From positions 1-64,000 of the forward strand of contig CAZYNH010000005.1 in the NCBI GenBank assembly GCA_964648295.1: a stretch of 64,000 nucleotides of DNA. Reading direction: 5' to 3'. Shown piece by piece: positions 42,652-52,054 of this stretch (the first letter of the stretch is position 1; each line of letters opens with the position of its first letter). Under the pieces are notes generated by a model. That model saw nothing but the letters and a program-made list of their open reading frames with translations, was not told where the DNA came from and searched no databases. The position numbers were made by a program, and so were the translations under genes. Source of the DNA: UBA4055 sp964648295 (GTDB lineage: Bacteria > UBA4055).

Positions 42652-45081
42652 CTATTTTGCATTATCAGCGGTTACATAATAGAAATATTTATTGCCGGCC
42701 GAAACAGCCGTATCTGTATAACTGTTCGTTCCGGATGTGCTTAATAATGCAAATCCGGAATACGGATCGGCCGACCTGTATATTCTGTAAAAAGTCGCGC
42801 CCGACACTGCGTCCCATTCGAGAACAGCCTGAGAAGAGGTCGCATTTATCAATCTAACGTTTAAAGGAGCCGAAACTGATTCAGTTACAGTTAGTTTTAT
42901 CGGAACTTTTACAACCGGATTATTCATATCGTTCGATGAAATTACGATATCAGCATAGTATGTTCCATAACCCAGACCGTTCGAACTGCAGGAATAATTG
43001 AGAAAAGCACTTGAAGAGGGTGAAAGAGCCCCCGAAGCAGGTGCCTCAATGGTCAGCCACTCATAAGGCGTATAAAATTCATTTACTCCAACGATGGTTA
43101 TATTATCGATAAACCATGATGCAGTAGACCCGTTAACCCTTTTCGTTATTCCCGTAAATCTGATTCTCCCTGTCTGACCCACAGGCAGAGAGATCTTTGT
43201 GTGCTGAGATACTGACCGAGTTCCCTGATAGTATATCTGCATCCATCCGCTGCCGCTGTCGTACTCTATCTTAGCTGAACTTCCTGTTGTAAAAATAAAA
43301 TTCTGATCAAGATCAAGATAGAGCTTCTGGTAACCGTCGGTTTGGAAGATCGGAGATGTCAGCACACCGGTCACAGTGCTTCCCGTAACCTGAGCGCCGC
43401 CGGAATAGGAAGTCCAGTTACTGTTCGTGTAACCTGTCCCCGGAAATACGGAAAAATCGTTTTTATGAAGCTCGTTTACTTGAAGAAATTCGCTTGCGTA
43501 TCCTTCATATTCTTTATCCGCGTTATAAGTGAGTTCCGCTCCGCCCGTATTATATACGAACAGATTCCCGAAAGAGCTTGAATTCGGTGTGAGGCTGACA
43601 TTAATTGTGTCTGAAACAGATACTTCGATATCCGGAACAAGATCTATGCCAAAGGTGTGTGGGTCCGCCGCGCCTATGAAAGGATGAGTCTCTATCCTGC
43701 CGGAGCTGTCTTCCGACCTGATATAGTAGCTGACCTGAGATCCCTGAACCTGAGGCGGAATATCTGATCTGTAAAGACCGTTCGAATAAGTCATCTCAGA
43801 ATTCTGCCACTGGCCGCCGTTTATCCTGTAATAAAGGCGCACATCGTTGATATTATGGCCTCCGTAAGAAACGACTTTTGCGGCTATCCCGATATTTTTG
43901 TCCGGCGAATGGTCAAATACTTTTGCTACATGATATATATGAAGCATTTCCTTGTCTATTACTCCTCTTGTTCTGCAGTGCAGAGCATCAGTTGATTCCC
44001 ATGGCGTACTTGTTCCGTTCAGCACTCCGACTATAGCGTATCCCGGCATGGCGTTCTGATAGACCGAAAGAGCCGCCGCATCGTTCGATGTTCCCATGAT
44101 AGGAACGAACACATGATCGTTCAGAATTAGAGAATTCGTATACGGCTCGTTGTTTTGAGTATTAACCCTATAGATCTGATAATTGTTACCGTATGATGAC
44201 TTTTGCGATGCGAAATAAGCCGCCGTAGCTTCGATCTCGTCATACTGCGGATGGGATGAAGGAACAGACCTGATCAGAATTTTATCAACATCGAGGAATT
44301 TTCCCCAACAGTCAATATGATCTATGTATGTATCATTCGGGTCTTCCACTACATGGTAGGTATGAATACCCAGGTAATCGTTCATTTTCTTATCCACCTG
44401 CTCGGGTGTAACGCCGAGCTGGGACAGGCTTTCATCATATACGATCATCGTTGAGGCCCCGACTCCCATCCCGTCCGTCATATAATTCCCTCCGGTATGC
44501 GAAACCCTCATTCCGTAATAAGGCTCGGAAAGATAGGTTGAGGCTGCGCTGGGAATAGCGTCATCGTTCGGACGCGGCCTGTTATAAACAAAATCGCAGA
44601 TACCGACTTCGTTATCACCGTTCACTACATACCAGGGGCCATAATCCCTTGTCCAGTATGAGTCAGAAGGAGCTATCAGAAATTCACATTTCGAAGTATC
44701 GATCCCGGCGGCAAGATAATTAGAGATCACCGTATTTCTCTCGGTAGTGCTTGCCACTATCGTTAAAACATTCGTAACTTCTGAAAGCTGTTTTATAAAA
44801 GCTACCGGAATGCCGAAGGGCGACCTTATAAGTACGCTCTGCATTCTTTCGAATTCAGCCGTCTGACGGACCGGTCCGACCGGAGGCTGCGACTCGATAA
44901 AACCTTTACCTATCTCATCCAGCCTTTCAAGCTCGTCCGGGGTCAGCCAGTGCGGCATTGAGTTCGGGTTGTTTTTAAACCATTCTTCCGTTCTTCTTAC
45001 AAGATCAGGATCAGCTGCTTTATTCTGTGAGAAAACACAGAAAACCGAGAGAAGAGCGGCCAAAAGGATCAGCTTCTTCAT
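42652..45081 (-). CDS. Secreted PPAD-like peptidylarginine deiminase
   Basis: An 809-residue exported protein (signal peptide MKKLILLAALLSVFCVFS). The catalytic domain (about 70-385) belongs to the agmatine deiminase/bacterial PAD family. Asp146, His255, Asp257, Asn316 and Cys369 align with PPAD Asp130, His236, Asp238, Asn297 and Cys351. Trp143, Tyr252 and the NRPRP arginines 168 and 170 align with PPAD Trp127, Tyr233, Arg152 and Arg154, which read the C-terminal carboxylate of a peptide arginine. An Ig-like domain (about 395-480), a MAM-like beta region (about 540-675) and a C-terminal FN3 domain (about 735-809) follow. No type IX sorting domain is evident. Predicted to convert C-terminal arginine of extracellular peptides to citrulline. 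Confidence 0.85.
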   Translation of the reverse strand: MKKLILLAALLSVFCVFSQNKAADPDLVRRTEEWFKNNPNSMPHWLTPDELERLDEIGKGFIESQPPVGPVRQTAEFERMQSVLIRSPFGIPVAFIKQLSEVTNVLTIVASTTERNTVISNYLAAGIDTSKCEFLIAPSDSYWTRDYGPWYVVNGDNEVGICDFVYNRPRPNDDAIPSAASTYLSEPYYGMRVSHTGGNYMTDGMGVGASTMIVYDESLSQLGVTPEQVDKKMNDYLGIHTYHVVEDPNDTYIDHIDCWGKFLDVDKILIRSVPSSHPQYDEIEATAAYFASQKSSYGNNYQIYRVNTQNNEPYTNSLILNDHVFVPIMGTSNDAAALSVYQNAMPGYAIVGVLNGTSTPWESTDALHCRTRGVIDKEMLHIYHVAKVFDHSPDKNIGIAAKVVSYGGHNINDVRLYYRINGGQWQNSEMTYSNGLYRSDIPPQVQGSQVSYYIRSEDSSGRIETHPFIGAADPHTFGIDLVPDIEVSVSDTINVSLTPNSSSFGNLFVYNTGGAELTYNADKEYEGYASEFLQVNELHKNDFSVFPGTGYTNSNWTSYSGGAQVTGSTVTGVLTSPIFQTDGYQKLYLDLDQNFIFTTGSSAKIEYDSGSGWMQIYYQGTRSVSQHTKISLPVGQTGRIRFTGITKRVNGSTASWFIDNITIVGVNEFYTPYEWLTIEAPASGALSPSSSAFLNYSCSSNGLGYGTYYADIVISSNDMNNPVVKVPIKLTVTESVSAPLNVRLINATSSQAVLEWDAVSGATFYRIYRSADPYSGFALLSTSGTNSYTDTAVSAGNKYFYYVTADNAK

Positions 45082-45091
45082 TTTTTACCTT

Positions 45092-45799
45092 CTATTTTTT
45101 AATTTTATTTAGATTCAAGAATATGTTCGCAGCTTTGTTTACGAACTCGATCCTGTCCAGCGCTTCGCTGAGATCTTTTCCGGCGCTTGCAGCTCCGTGC
45201 CTCTCAAGTAGAACAATTTTATGTTTTTTAAAACTGCCGAGGACTGCCGATGCCAAATCGAACGAACCCGGTTTTTTAAGCCCGGTCAACCCTACTCCTT
45301 CGGGTATCAGCATTTCTGCCTCCGTGTGCATACTGAATAGCATTGAATTAACAGCATCCTCAGCCCTGAGATCATGAAGATGAAGAAGCGTGATTATCTC
45401 GTCCGGATGACAGTGAAGGACAGCGCTTATACCCTTTTTTCTTCTGGAAAATTCATTATGGAGCATGAGGTGCATTAAAAGCTCGGACGACGGTTCAAGA
45501 TGTTTGTTGACCGGCCTGAAATATGACGCGCCTGACGCTGATACTTTAACGAACGAGCAATAGTCTTCCGCTTTCCCGTCCGCGATCTGCCTCATTCTGC
45601 TTCCGGATGAAGTGATAACGACCGTTTTTCCGCACAGGTTTTCAAACCTGTCGGGCAGATCATATTCGGTTTTATCCGCGCACCCGATATCTTCATCGAT
45701 AATCACGCTCATATTGCCCGCCGATGCTTCCGCCCAGCCTTTAAAATACAGAACTTTTGCAGTTTCTTTTATGTCCGACAGCGCTTTTTCGAGATCCAT
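45092..45799 (-). CDS. Class II aldolase, rhamnulose-1-phosphate aldolase-like
   Basis: A 235-residue zinc-dependent aldolase of the RhaD/AraD group: the YFKGWAEASAGNMSV start, VLHCHPDE with two Zn histidines and the third in LLERHGAASAG, with TEAEMLIPEGVG before it. RhaD cleaves rhamnulose 1-phosphate, but no other rhamnose gene is nearby, so the substrate is open. The frame extends to 45931, yet ATG 45799 has GAGGA close upstream and starts at the domain edge. Followed after 10 nt by the deiminase gene. Confidence 0.83.
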   Translation of the reverse strand: MDLEKALSDIKETAKVLYFKGWAEASAGNMSVIIDEDIGCADKTEYDLPDRFENLCGKTVVITSSGSRMRQIADGKAEDYCSFVKVSASGASYFRPVNKHLEPSSELLMHLMLHNEFSRRKKGISAVLHCHPDEIITLLHLHDLRAEDAVNSMLFSMHTEAEMLIPEGVGLTGLKKPGSFDLASAVLGSFKKHKIVLLERHGAASAGKDLSEALDRIEFVNKAANIFLNLNKIKK

Positions 45800-45942
45800 T
45801 GCTTCCTCTGCGTTATAAATAAACAATTTAAACGCTGTTCTAAAAAATAGCCACAAAAAAAATATAAAGTTTTTCTTTCCTTTCGATTCTGATTGTATTA
45901 GATTAGCGCCTGTTGATAAAAAATTAATCATTGGAGTGAAAA

Positions 45943-46491
45943 ATGGATTTTAAAAACGGATCGGCAGTTCAGACAAGATCGGCGGTCAATGAACTTGTAC
46001 CTGTTTTAAGCGCAGTAATACTGATCTCTGTACTGTCTCAGATAATTATTCCGGCAAATCCTGTGCCTTTTACCGGTCAGACGCTCGGCATTCTTATGAC
46101 CGCCGGCGTTCTGGGAAGAAAAAAGGGAATGCTTGCAGTTTTGACATATATTCTGCTGGGAACAATGGGAATGCCTTTTTTCGCGGGAGGTTATTTCGGT
46201 CTGGCGAGACTTGCAGGGCCAACAGGCGGATATCTTACAGGATTTATCGCAGCAACATTTCTGGTCGGAACCCTGAGCGATAAAGGATACTGCTCTACCT
46301 TCAGGTCTTCAGTTCTCTCAATGACAGCGGGAAGTATCGTGATCTATGCTATCGGAGTTCTGTGGCTGTCAAATTTTACAGGCTGGGAAAATGTTCTTTC
46401 TGCGGGAGTCATACCGTTTATTCCCGGTGATATTATCAAAGTTATTATAGCATCATCGCTCGTTCCGGCGGGCTCAAGGCTCATTAAATGA
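45943..46491 (+). CDS. bioY: BioY, biotin-binding S component
   Basis: A 182-residue membrane protein with six helices. BioY signatures: ANPVPFTGQTLGILMTAGVLG and the Gly-rich segment GLARLAGPTGGYLTGFI, which contacts biotin. No EcfA/EcfT genes are adjacent, so it acts alone or with a remote ECF module. GGAG lies 7 nt upstream of the ATG. Confidence 0.93.
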   Translation: MDFKNGSAVQTRSAVNELVPVLSAVILISVLSQIIIPANPVPFTGQTLGILMTAGVLGRKKGMLAVLTYILLGTMGMPFFAGGYFGLARLAGPTGGYLTGFIAATFLVGTLSDKGYCSTFRSSVLSMTAGSIVIYAIGVLWLSNFTGWENVLSAGVIPFIPGDIIKVIIASSLVPAGSRLIK

Positions 46492-46517
46492 AAAAGGCGG
46501 GACTTACCCGCCTTTTT
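46491..46517. terminator. Bidirectional terminator between bioY and acetyltransferase
   Basis: AAAAAGGCGGG, loop ACTTA, CCCGCCTTTTT: an 11-bp perfect stem with A- and T-tracts that can stop both convergent transcripts. Confidence 0.88.
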
Positions 46518-46518
46518 A

Positions 46519-47214
46519 TTAGCTCCACTCGACATCTTCTTTTATTACTTTTGCCGGGACTCCAGCCACGAAACATTTGGGCGGAACATCTTTTACAACA
46601 ACAGCGCCCGCCGCTATTATTGCGCCTTCGCCGATATTGACTCCGGTAAGGATCATAGCCCTCATCCCGATACCCACATGCTCTCCAATAATGATCGGTT
46701 TTTTGCCGTGATCTTCCATTCCCTTTATCGTATGATCGTTCGAATCGCTTATAGCCACTCCTTTCGAGATCGCGACATACTGCCCGATCGAGATCCTGTT
46801 ATAGCAGGTTATATCCACATTCTCCGCCGCGTAACCGCTCCCGATCTCAAGCCTGCCTCCCCTGGCAATATTGATCACTCCGCCTGTGTGGAAGCTGAAT
46901 ATGCCGTTCACAACAAGCTCGCCGCCTTCATCTATCTTAACATTGGTCTTGCTGAAATGACTCCTTTCGAAAGCTGTACCGAGGTGAAGTCTGGAACTGT
47001 TGCCCACTATCGTTATCTTTCCTTTTTCGGCCTTACCGATGGTTGTTCTGGGATAGATTATGATCTTGAAGTATGGAAAATATCCCTGCTTGACATTGAT
47101 ATAGATCGTTTTGAGTATATTGATCCTCCTGTTGCCGAAAAGAGATTCGAATATTCTCTTTGGGGTATTCAGCATATCCGAGAAAAAGTCTTTTATGTCG
47201 AATTTATCCATCAT
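46519..47214 (-). CDS. Left-handed beta-helix acyltransferase (WcaF/maltose acetyltransferase-like)
   Basis: A 231-residue hexapeptide-repeat protein: repeats from about residue 65, then the typical acceptor His segment ISDSNDHTI and C-terminal coil IIGEHVGIGMRAMILTGVNIGEGAIIAAGAVVVKDVPP. Such trimers O-acetylate sugars of surface polysaccharides. The first 60 residues are a helical extension. The specific substrate cannot be told. Starts 20 nt after ilvE. Confidence 0.82.
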   Translation of the reverse strand: MMDKFDIKDFFSDMLNTPKRIFESLFGNRRINILKTIYINVKQGYFPYFKIIIYPRTTIGKAEKGKITIVGNSSRLHLGTAFERSHFSKTNVKIDEGGELVVNGIFSFHTGGVINIARGGRLEIGSGYAAENVDITCYNRISIGQYVAISKGVAISDSNDHTIKGMEDHGKKPIIIGEHVGIGMRAMILTGVNIGEGAIIAAGAVVVKDVPPKCFVAGVPAKVIKEDVEWS

Positions 47215-47233
47215 GACGCCTTTTTAGTTTCAG

Positions 47234-48253
47234 TCAGACTTCTGTTACCCATCCTTCAGGAGCTTCGATATCGCCGTACTGAATTCCTGTAAGAGTGTCG
47301 TAGAGCTGTCTTGTCACCGGACCAACATCTGTTTCTGAATGGAACACGTGGTATTTCCCTTTATGCATTATCCCGCCGATTGGAGAAATAACCGCCGCTG
47401 TTCCGCAGGCTCCCGCTTCTTTGAATTCTGAAAGATCATCTACGAACACATCTCTTTCTTCCGTTTTCATGCCGAGATACTTTTCCGCCACATGCAGAAG
47501 AGAATATTTTGTTATCGAGGGAAGTATAGAAGGTGATTTTGGTGTAACGAAAACATTATCGTAAGTAATACCGAAGAAATTCGCTGCTCCGACCTCCTCT
47601 ATCTTCGTGTGGGTAGTCGGATCAAGATAGATGCAGTCAGCGTATCCCGCTTTAACCGCGAGCTCGTGGGGCAGCAGGCTGCCCGTATAGTTGCCGCCGA
47701 CCTTGGCCGCGCCCGTTCCGTTAGGGGCCGCCCTGTCGTAGTCGGATGTGATAAAGCTTACGGGAGCTAGTCCGCCTTTAAAATACGGCCCTACCGGTGA
47801 ACAGAACACGGAAAATATATATTCCGGGGCGGGCCTTACTCCCAGATTATCGCCGACTCCGATCATGAACGGCCTTAGGTACAGGCTGGCGCCTGTCCCG
47901 TACGGCGGCACGAATCTCAGATTCGCTCTCACCACTTTTTTACAGGCGTCAACGAATCTCTCGACAGGGAACTCTGTCATAAGCACGCGCTGGCAGCTTT
48001 TGATCATCCTTTTGGCGTTCTCTTCGGGCCGGAAAAGCAGTATTCTTCCTTCTTTGGAGGTATATGCCTTCATACCTTCAAAACAGCACTGCCCGTAATG
48101 AAAAACCGTTGAAGATTCGCTTATCGTTATCTGGTTATCCTCAACAAGCTTTCCCTCATCCCACTTTTTCTCTTTCCAGTGGCTGATGTATCTTTTATCC
48201 GTTTTGATGTATGAAAATCCCAGTTTTCCCCAGTCTATGTCAGCTTTTTCCAT
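47234..48253 (-). CDS. ilvE: IlvE-type branched-chain aminotransferase (class IV)
   Basis: PLP-dependent final transaminase of Val, Leu and Ile synthesis, 339 residues (long, mitochondrial/BCAT-II type). Motifs: VFHYGQCCFEGMKAY, FRPEENAKRM, the PLP lysine in GAAKVGGNYTGSL and EVGAANFF. The active-site loop CGTAAVISPIGGI is conserved. Next to another aminotransferase gene. Confidence 0.93.
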   Translation of the reverse strand: MEKADIDWGKLGFSYIKTDKRYISHWKEKKWDEGKLVEDNQITISESSTVFHYGQCCFEGMKAYTSKEGRILLFRPEENAKRMIKSCQRVLMTEFPVERFVDACKKVVRANLRFVPPYGTGASLYLRPFMIGVGDNLGVRPAPEYIFSVFCSPVGPYFKGGLAPVSFITSDYDRAAPNGTGAAKVGGNYTGSLLPHELAVKAGYADCIYLDPTTHTKIEEVGAANFFGITYDNVFVTPKSPSILPSITKYSLLHVAEKYLGMKTEERDVFVDDLSEFKEAGACGTAAVISPIGGIMHKGKYHVFHSETDVGPVTRQLYDTLTGIQYGDIEAPEGWVTEV

Positions 48254-48283
48254 AAATTCTCCCTTAAATTCCTTTTATAATTT

Positions 48284-49489
48284 CTACATCATTTCCTTTA
48301 TTGCTTTCCCGAGCCTTTTAACACCTTCCACTATCTCTTCTTGTGAAGCGAATGAAAAATTGATCCTCATAGTATTTTTTCCGCTGTCGTCGCAGTGAAA
48401 TACTTTTCCTATAACAAAAGCGACATTATTGTCAACAGCCTTAATGAAAAGATCTTCGGCATCCATTTTTTCCGGCAGCGTTACGAACAGGAAAAGCCCT
48501 CCTTCGGGATTGGTCCAGGTTACTCCTTCAGGCAGATATTCTTCAAACGCTTTCATCATTACATCTTTCTTCTCTTTGTACATGCTGATAATGTTCTGAA
48601 GATTTTTATCAAAATATCCTTTTTCTATATATCTGGCCGCAATTTTCTGAACAAAAGACGAGGTGCATAGATCTGTCGACTGCTTTGACATGACGATCTT
48701 ATCTACTATCTTCTCATGACCTATTATCCATCCGATCCTGAAACCCGGAACGAATATCTTAGAGAAAGTGCCGAGAAGAATAACCCTTCCTTCATCCGCA
48801 AGCTGATAGATCGTTCTCTGGGGCTCACCCTCAAAACGGAGTTCCCTGTACGGGCTGTCCTCTACGATGAGGACATCGTATTTCTGGCAGATCGAGATTA
48901 TTTCCAGCCTTCTCCATTCCGGCATAGTTACGCCTGCAGGATTCTGGAAATCAGGTATGATATAAACGAATTTCGGTTTTTCGCCGACCATTTTCAGAAT
49001 TTTGAGTTCCTCCTCAAGCTTGTCTGACCTCATCCCGAATTTATCGTGCTTTACTCCTATCATATTTGCGCCGTAATTATGGAACGACTGGATACCTCCA
49101 AGGTAGGACGGAAGGCCGACAATGATCTTGTCGCCCGGATCGATCAGTACTTTCGGGATAAGATCAAGAGCCTGCTGGGATGATGTTGTGATTATCAGGT
49201 TATCGGCAGTTATTTTAAGACCCTGGGCCGCGTATCTTTCTGCGAGAAGCTTTCTTAAAACAGGGTCGCCCTCCGTTGTGGAATACTGGAGCGCCGCCGG
49301 ACCGTCCTTTTCAAGGACTTCGCACGATATCTCCTTCAGCTGATCGATCGGGAAAGTAAGAGGCGACGGAAGCCCGCCGGCAAAAGAAATGAGACCGGGT
49401 TTGTTCGTCAGCTTTAAAAGTTCCCTGATCGCGGATCTTTTCATTCGTTTTGAGCTTTGCGATAATATTTGTTCGAAATCCTTAACCAT
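48284..49489 (-). CDS. PLP-dependent class I/II aminotransferase (LysN/2-aminoadipate type)
   Basis: A 401-residue fold-type I enzyme: ISFAGGLPSPLTFP near the start, TTSSQQALDLI, YIIPDFQNPAGVTM, VEDSPYREL, the PLP lysine in LLGTFSKIFVPGFRIGWI. These features are characteristic of the 2-aminoadipate/aromatic/multi-substrate transaminases. Substrate is uncertain. Located 30 nt upstream of ilvE, suggesting joint amino-acid metabolism. Confidence 0.88.
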   Translation of the reverse strand: MVKDFEQILSQSSKRMKRSAIRELLKLTNKPGLISFAGGLPSPLTFPIDQLKEISCEVLEKDGPAALQYSTTEGDPVLRKLLAERYAAQGLKITADNLIITTSSQQALDLIPKVLIDPGDKIIVGLPSYLGGIQSFHNYGANMIGVKHDKFGMRSDKLEEELKILKMVGEKPKFVYIIPDFQNPAGVTMPEWRRLEIISICQKYDVLIVEDSPYRELRFEGEPQRTIYQLADEGRVILLGTFSKIFVPGFRIGWIIGHEKIVDKIVMSKQSTDLCTSSFVQKIAARYIEKGYFDKNLQNIISMYKEKKDVMMKAFEEYLPEGVTWTNPEGGLFLFVTLPEKMDAEDLFIKAVDNNVAFVIGKVFHCDDSGKNTMRINFSFASQEEIVEGVKRLGKAIKEMM

Positions 49490-49559
49490 TTGTTTCTCCG
49501 CGTTTTTTTTACCTGAAAAACAATGAAAGCAACAACTTGAATAAAGTCAAATTAATTTT

Positions 49560-50363
49560 TTACTTTAAAAATATTTCGTTTGACAGAGATATAAAATCAG
49601 CCACGCTTAAATTTTCCGGGCGGTCGGTTACTTTTACGGAGTGCAGATCTCCGGGTTCCGAAATGAAAGGCTTGAGAGTGTTCCTGAGCATTTTTCTGCG
49701 TTTTAAAAAGGTTGTCTTTACAATGGTCCTGAATAATCTGTAGTCTTTGACTTTAGACAAATTGCCTGTGCCCGCAGAAAAATTCAGCCTGATCATGGAT
49801 GAAGTGATCTTCGGTTTTGGGAAAAAGGCTTCCGGCGGTATGTCGAAGAGTATCTCCGGTTCGCAGAAGAAACGGGTGAATACGCTGATGACCCCGTAAC
49901 TCTTCGTGCTTGTCTTTGCCACTATGCGCTCCGCGACCTCTTTCTGGATCATAATAGTAAGCGACTTAATTTTAAGCCTGTCTTTGTTAAGCTCCGAAGC
50001 CAGCTCCATGACCTTAAAAATTATCGGCGATGTAACATGATAAGGAAGATTACCGACGATTTTGACATTATCCTCTGCCACATTTTTCGCAAAATCGAAT
50101 TTTAAGAAATCTTCATTGAAAAGATCGATATTTTCCTCTCCGACCTTATCGTTCAACCCTTCGATCAGCCTCTGATCAATTTCCACGGCGTAAAGTTTGT
50201 TTACCCTTCCGGTAAGCCTTGAAGTCAGCGCTCCTCCGCCCGGACCGATCTCGAGAATCGTATCATCGGATTTCAGATCAAAAGAGTCGATTATTTTCGA
50301 AATATAGAAGTCATCCTTAAGAAAGTTCTGACCGAGAGATTTTTTCATTTTAAGGTAAGTCAT
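49560..50363 (-). CDS. rsmA: RsmA (KsgA), 16S rRNA dimethyladenosine transferase
   Basis: Dimethylates adenosines 1518 and 1519 of 16S rRNA. 267 residues. KKSLGQNFLKDDFYISKII is the family start, EIGPGGGALTSRL is SAM motif I, VEIDQRLIE the acidic motif, and VGNLPYHVTSPI contains the catalytic NLPY. Starts 8 nt after the TauE-like gene stop. Confidence 0.95.
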   Translation of the reverse strand: MTYLKMKKSLGQNFLKDDFYISKIIDSFDLKSDDTILEIGPGGGALTSRLTGRVNKLYAVEIDQRLIEGLNDKVGEENIDLFNEDFLKFDFAKNVAEDNVKIVGNLPYHVTSPIIFKVMELASELNKDRLKIKSLTIMIQKEVAERIVAKTSTKSYGVISVFTRFFCEPEILFDIPPEAFFPKPKITSSMIRLNFSAGTGNLSKVKDYRLFRTIVKTTFLKRRKMLRNTLKPFISEPGDLHSVKVTDRPENLSVADFISLSNEIFLK

Positions 50364-50371
50364 TTATGTCC

Positions 50372-51127
50372 CTAGTAGTGTTTGTAGAAAAGCGAGATTA
50401 TAATTATCACAACTATCGTATAGAAGAAAGGTTTTATGAATTTAACTCCGTTTTTTATAACCAGCTTTGATCCGAGAGTGGCACCCGCGATCTCGCCGAC
50501 ACCCATCACAAGTCCGGGAATGAAGACCATTTTACCGCCGATCGCGAAGAATGTCAGCGCGGTTATATTGCTGGTAAAATTCATGACCTTAGTGTAGGCG
50601 GTCGCTTTCACCATCTCATGACCCAGAAAAAATACTATCAGGATCACCCAGAACGCTCCCGTCCCCGGCCCGAAATACCCGTCGTAAAAGCCGATGAGCA
50701 GTCCGAAGATCACATAGAACCATTTTGTGCTCATCCGCTTCTCCCGCTCTATCTCCCCCGCCTTCGGCGACACGAGCAGATAAACGAGCACGCCCATTAA
50801 AAGGAACGGGATCAGTTTCTTTAAGAACTCGTTGCTCGTTATCTGAACAAGCACCGTTCCCGTCGCGGCGCCGATGAAAGTGAAAATAATGCCGGTGCGG
50901 GCGGTCCTCAGATCGGCCTTTCCGCCTTTAACATAATGATACGACGCAGTTATAGAACCGAAGGTGGACTGAAGCTTGTTCGTACCCAGAGCGTTCTGAG
51001 GCGGAAGACCCGCCAGAAGCAGAGCCGGAAGTGTAATAAGCCCTCCCCCGCCCGCGATCGAGTCGATAAAACCCGCCGCCGCGCCTGAGAGAAACAACAG
51101 AAAATATGTCAGAAGCGAAAATTCCAT
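50372..51127 (-). CDS. TauE/SafE-family membrane transporter
   Basis: A 251-residue protein with about eight helices. GFIDSIAGGGGLITLPALL near the N-terminus and DGYFGPGTGAFWVILIV in the middle are the two glycine-rich repeats of the TauE/SafE family, which exports sulfite or organosulfur anions. No sulfur genes are near. A possible promoter (TTACAA, 17 bp, TATATT) lies just upstream on the minus strand. Confidence 0.88.
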   Translation of the reverse strand: MEFSLLTYFLLFLSGAAAGFIDSIAGGGGLITLPALLLAGLPPQNALGTNKLQSTFGSITASYHYVKGGKADLRTARTGIIFTFIGAATGTVLVQITSNEFLKKLIPFLLMGVLVYLLVSPKAGEIEREKRMSTKWFYVIFGLLIGFYDGYFGPGTGAFWVILIVFFLGHEMVKATAYTKVMNFTSNITALTFFAIGGKMVFIPGLVMGVGEIAGATLGSKLVIKNGVKFIKPFFYTIVVIIIISLFYKHY

Positions 51128-51197
51128 GATACCTCAATTAAAGTTGGGTAAATATAAGGGAAAAACTCGTTATTTGTAACAGCAATTATCCTTGATA

Positions 51198-51341
51198 TTA
51201 TGAGAATATTAACTGAGCCATTTTTTCAGATAAATAGGCTTGTGCAACATTATTAGATGGTTTTTCTTTTTTAACATCAATAATTATTTCAATATCATCA
51301 TCTGATACTGCTATCAAACCGATATTATTTTGTTTTAACAA
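51198..51341 (-). CDS. 47-codon ORF cut off from its ribosome site by the IS
   Basis: From TTG at 51341 the product starts LKQNNIGLIAVSDDDIEIII (after Met) and ends EKMAQLIFS, an acidic/hydrophobic peptide of no known family. In the present sequence the IS end is 7 bp upstream and no ribosome site remains. If the IS and one target copy are removed, AGGA directly after the DUF2442 stop stands 7 nt before this TTG, so it looks like the original third gene of that operon. It could instead be the tail of a longer lost gene. Confidence 0.4.
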   Translation of the reverse strand: MLKQNNIGLIAVSDDDIEIIIDVKKEKPSNNVAQAYLSEKMAQLIFS

Positions 51342-51397
51342 TTTATAGTGGCTCCCGTTTTACGGACAACTTTTCTATAAGCAGATGTGTTTGATCA

Positions 51398-52054
51398 TTA
51401 AGCGGCATCCGCAACTCCCTTTTTGTAATACACTTCATCCGGCGTCTTGTAATCAAGAGATTTGTGAAGTCTTTTCTGATTGTATTTTTCGAAGTACAGC
51501 TTTAAGCTGGCTTTGAGCTCAGAAACAGAATCGAATCTCCAGAGAAATATATGCTCATATTTTACGGTTCGCCACAGTCTTTCGATAAAAATATTATCAA
51601 GAGCTCTGCCTTTTTCATCCATGCTGATAGCGATCTCATTATCTTCCAGTACTTTAATAAAATTATGAGCTGTGTACTGCGAGCCCTGGTCAGTGTTGAA
51701 TATCTTAGGCTTGCCGTATTTTCTTATAGCTTCATTTAGTGCGTCTATGCAGAAACTGTTATCAAGCGTGTTGCTCAACTTCCACGCAAGAACTTTTCTG
51801 CTGATATTGTAGCCGGCTTTAAGTAGGTAATGCAGTATCTGTCTTGCGCCTCTCGAAGGTTCTTCTTCCCAAAGATTATATATCTTTTTCATAACGATTT
51901 TATACTTAGCCAACTTATCAACAGGCTTGTAATAAAGATTTCTTCTATCAATGCACAGAATCGAACACTGCTTAGATACGCTTATTTTGTCTTTTTCCTT
52001 TATCATGTTGTACCTCGTTTCTAAAGGTAAGGCTTCAACTTTTTTTTTATCCAC
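51398..52054 (-). pseudogene. IS3-family orfB with catalytic-core deletion
   Basis: A 218-residue frame (GTG start 52054) where complete OrfB proteins have about 270-290. The HTH_21 part (VSKQCSILCIDRRNLYY, SRGARQILHYLLKAGYNISRK) joins directly to VLAWKLSNTLDNSFCIDAL. The stretch normally between, containing the DITY-type first Asp of the DDE triad, is missing without loss of frame. The second Asp (FNTDQGSQYT) and the Glu (NIFIERLWRTVKYE) remain. The enzyme should be inactive. Lies one base back in frame from orfA, overlapping it by 34 nt. Confidence 0.87.

Noticed and set aside
45800..45931. N-terminal hydrophobic extension of the class II aldolase
   Set aside because: RhaD-type proteins start at the GWAE region and the internal ATG has its own GAGGA site.
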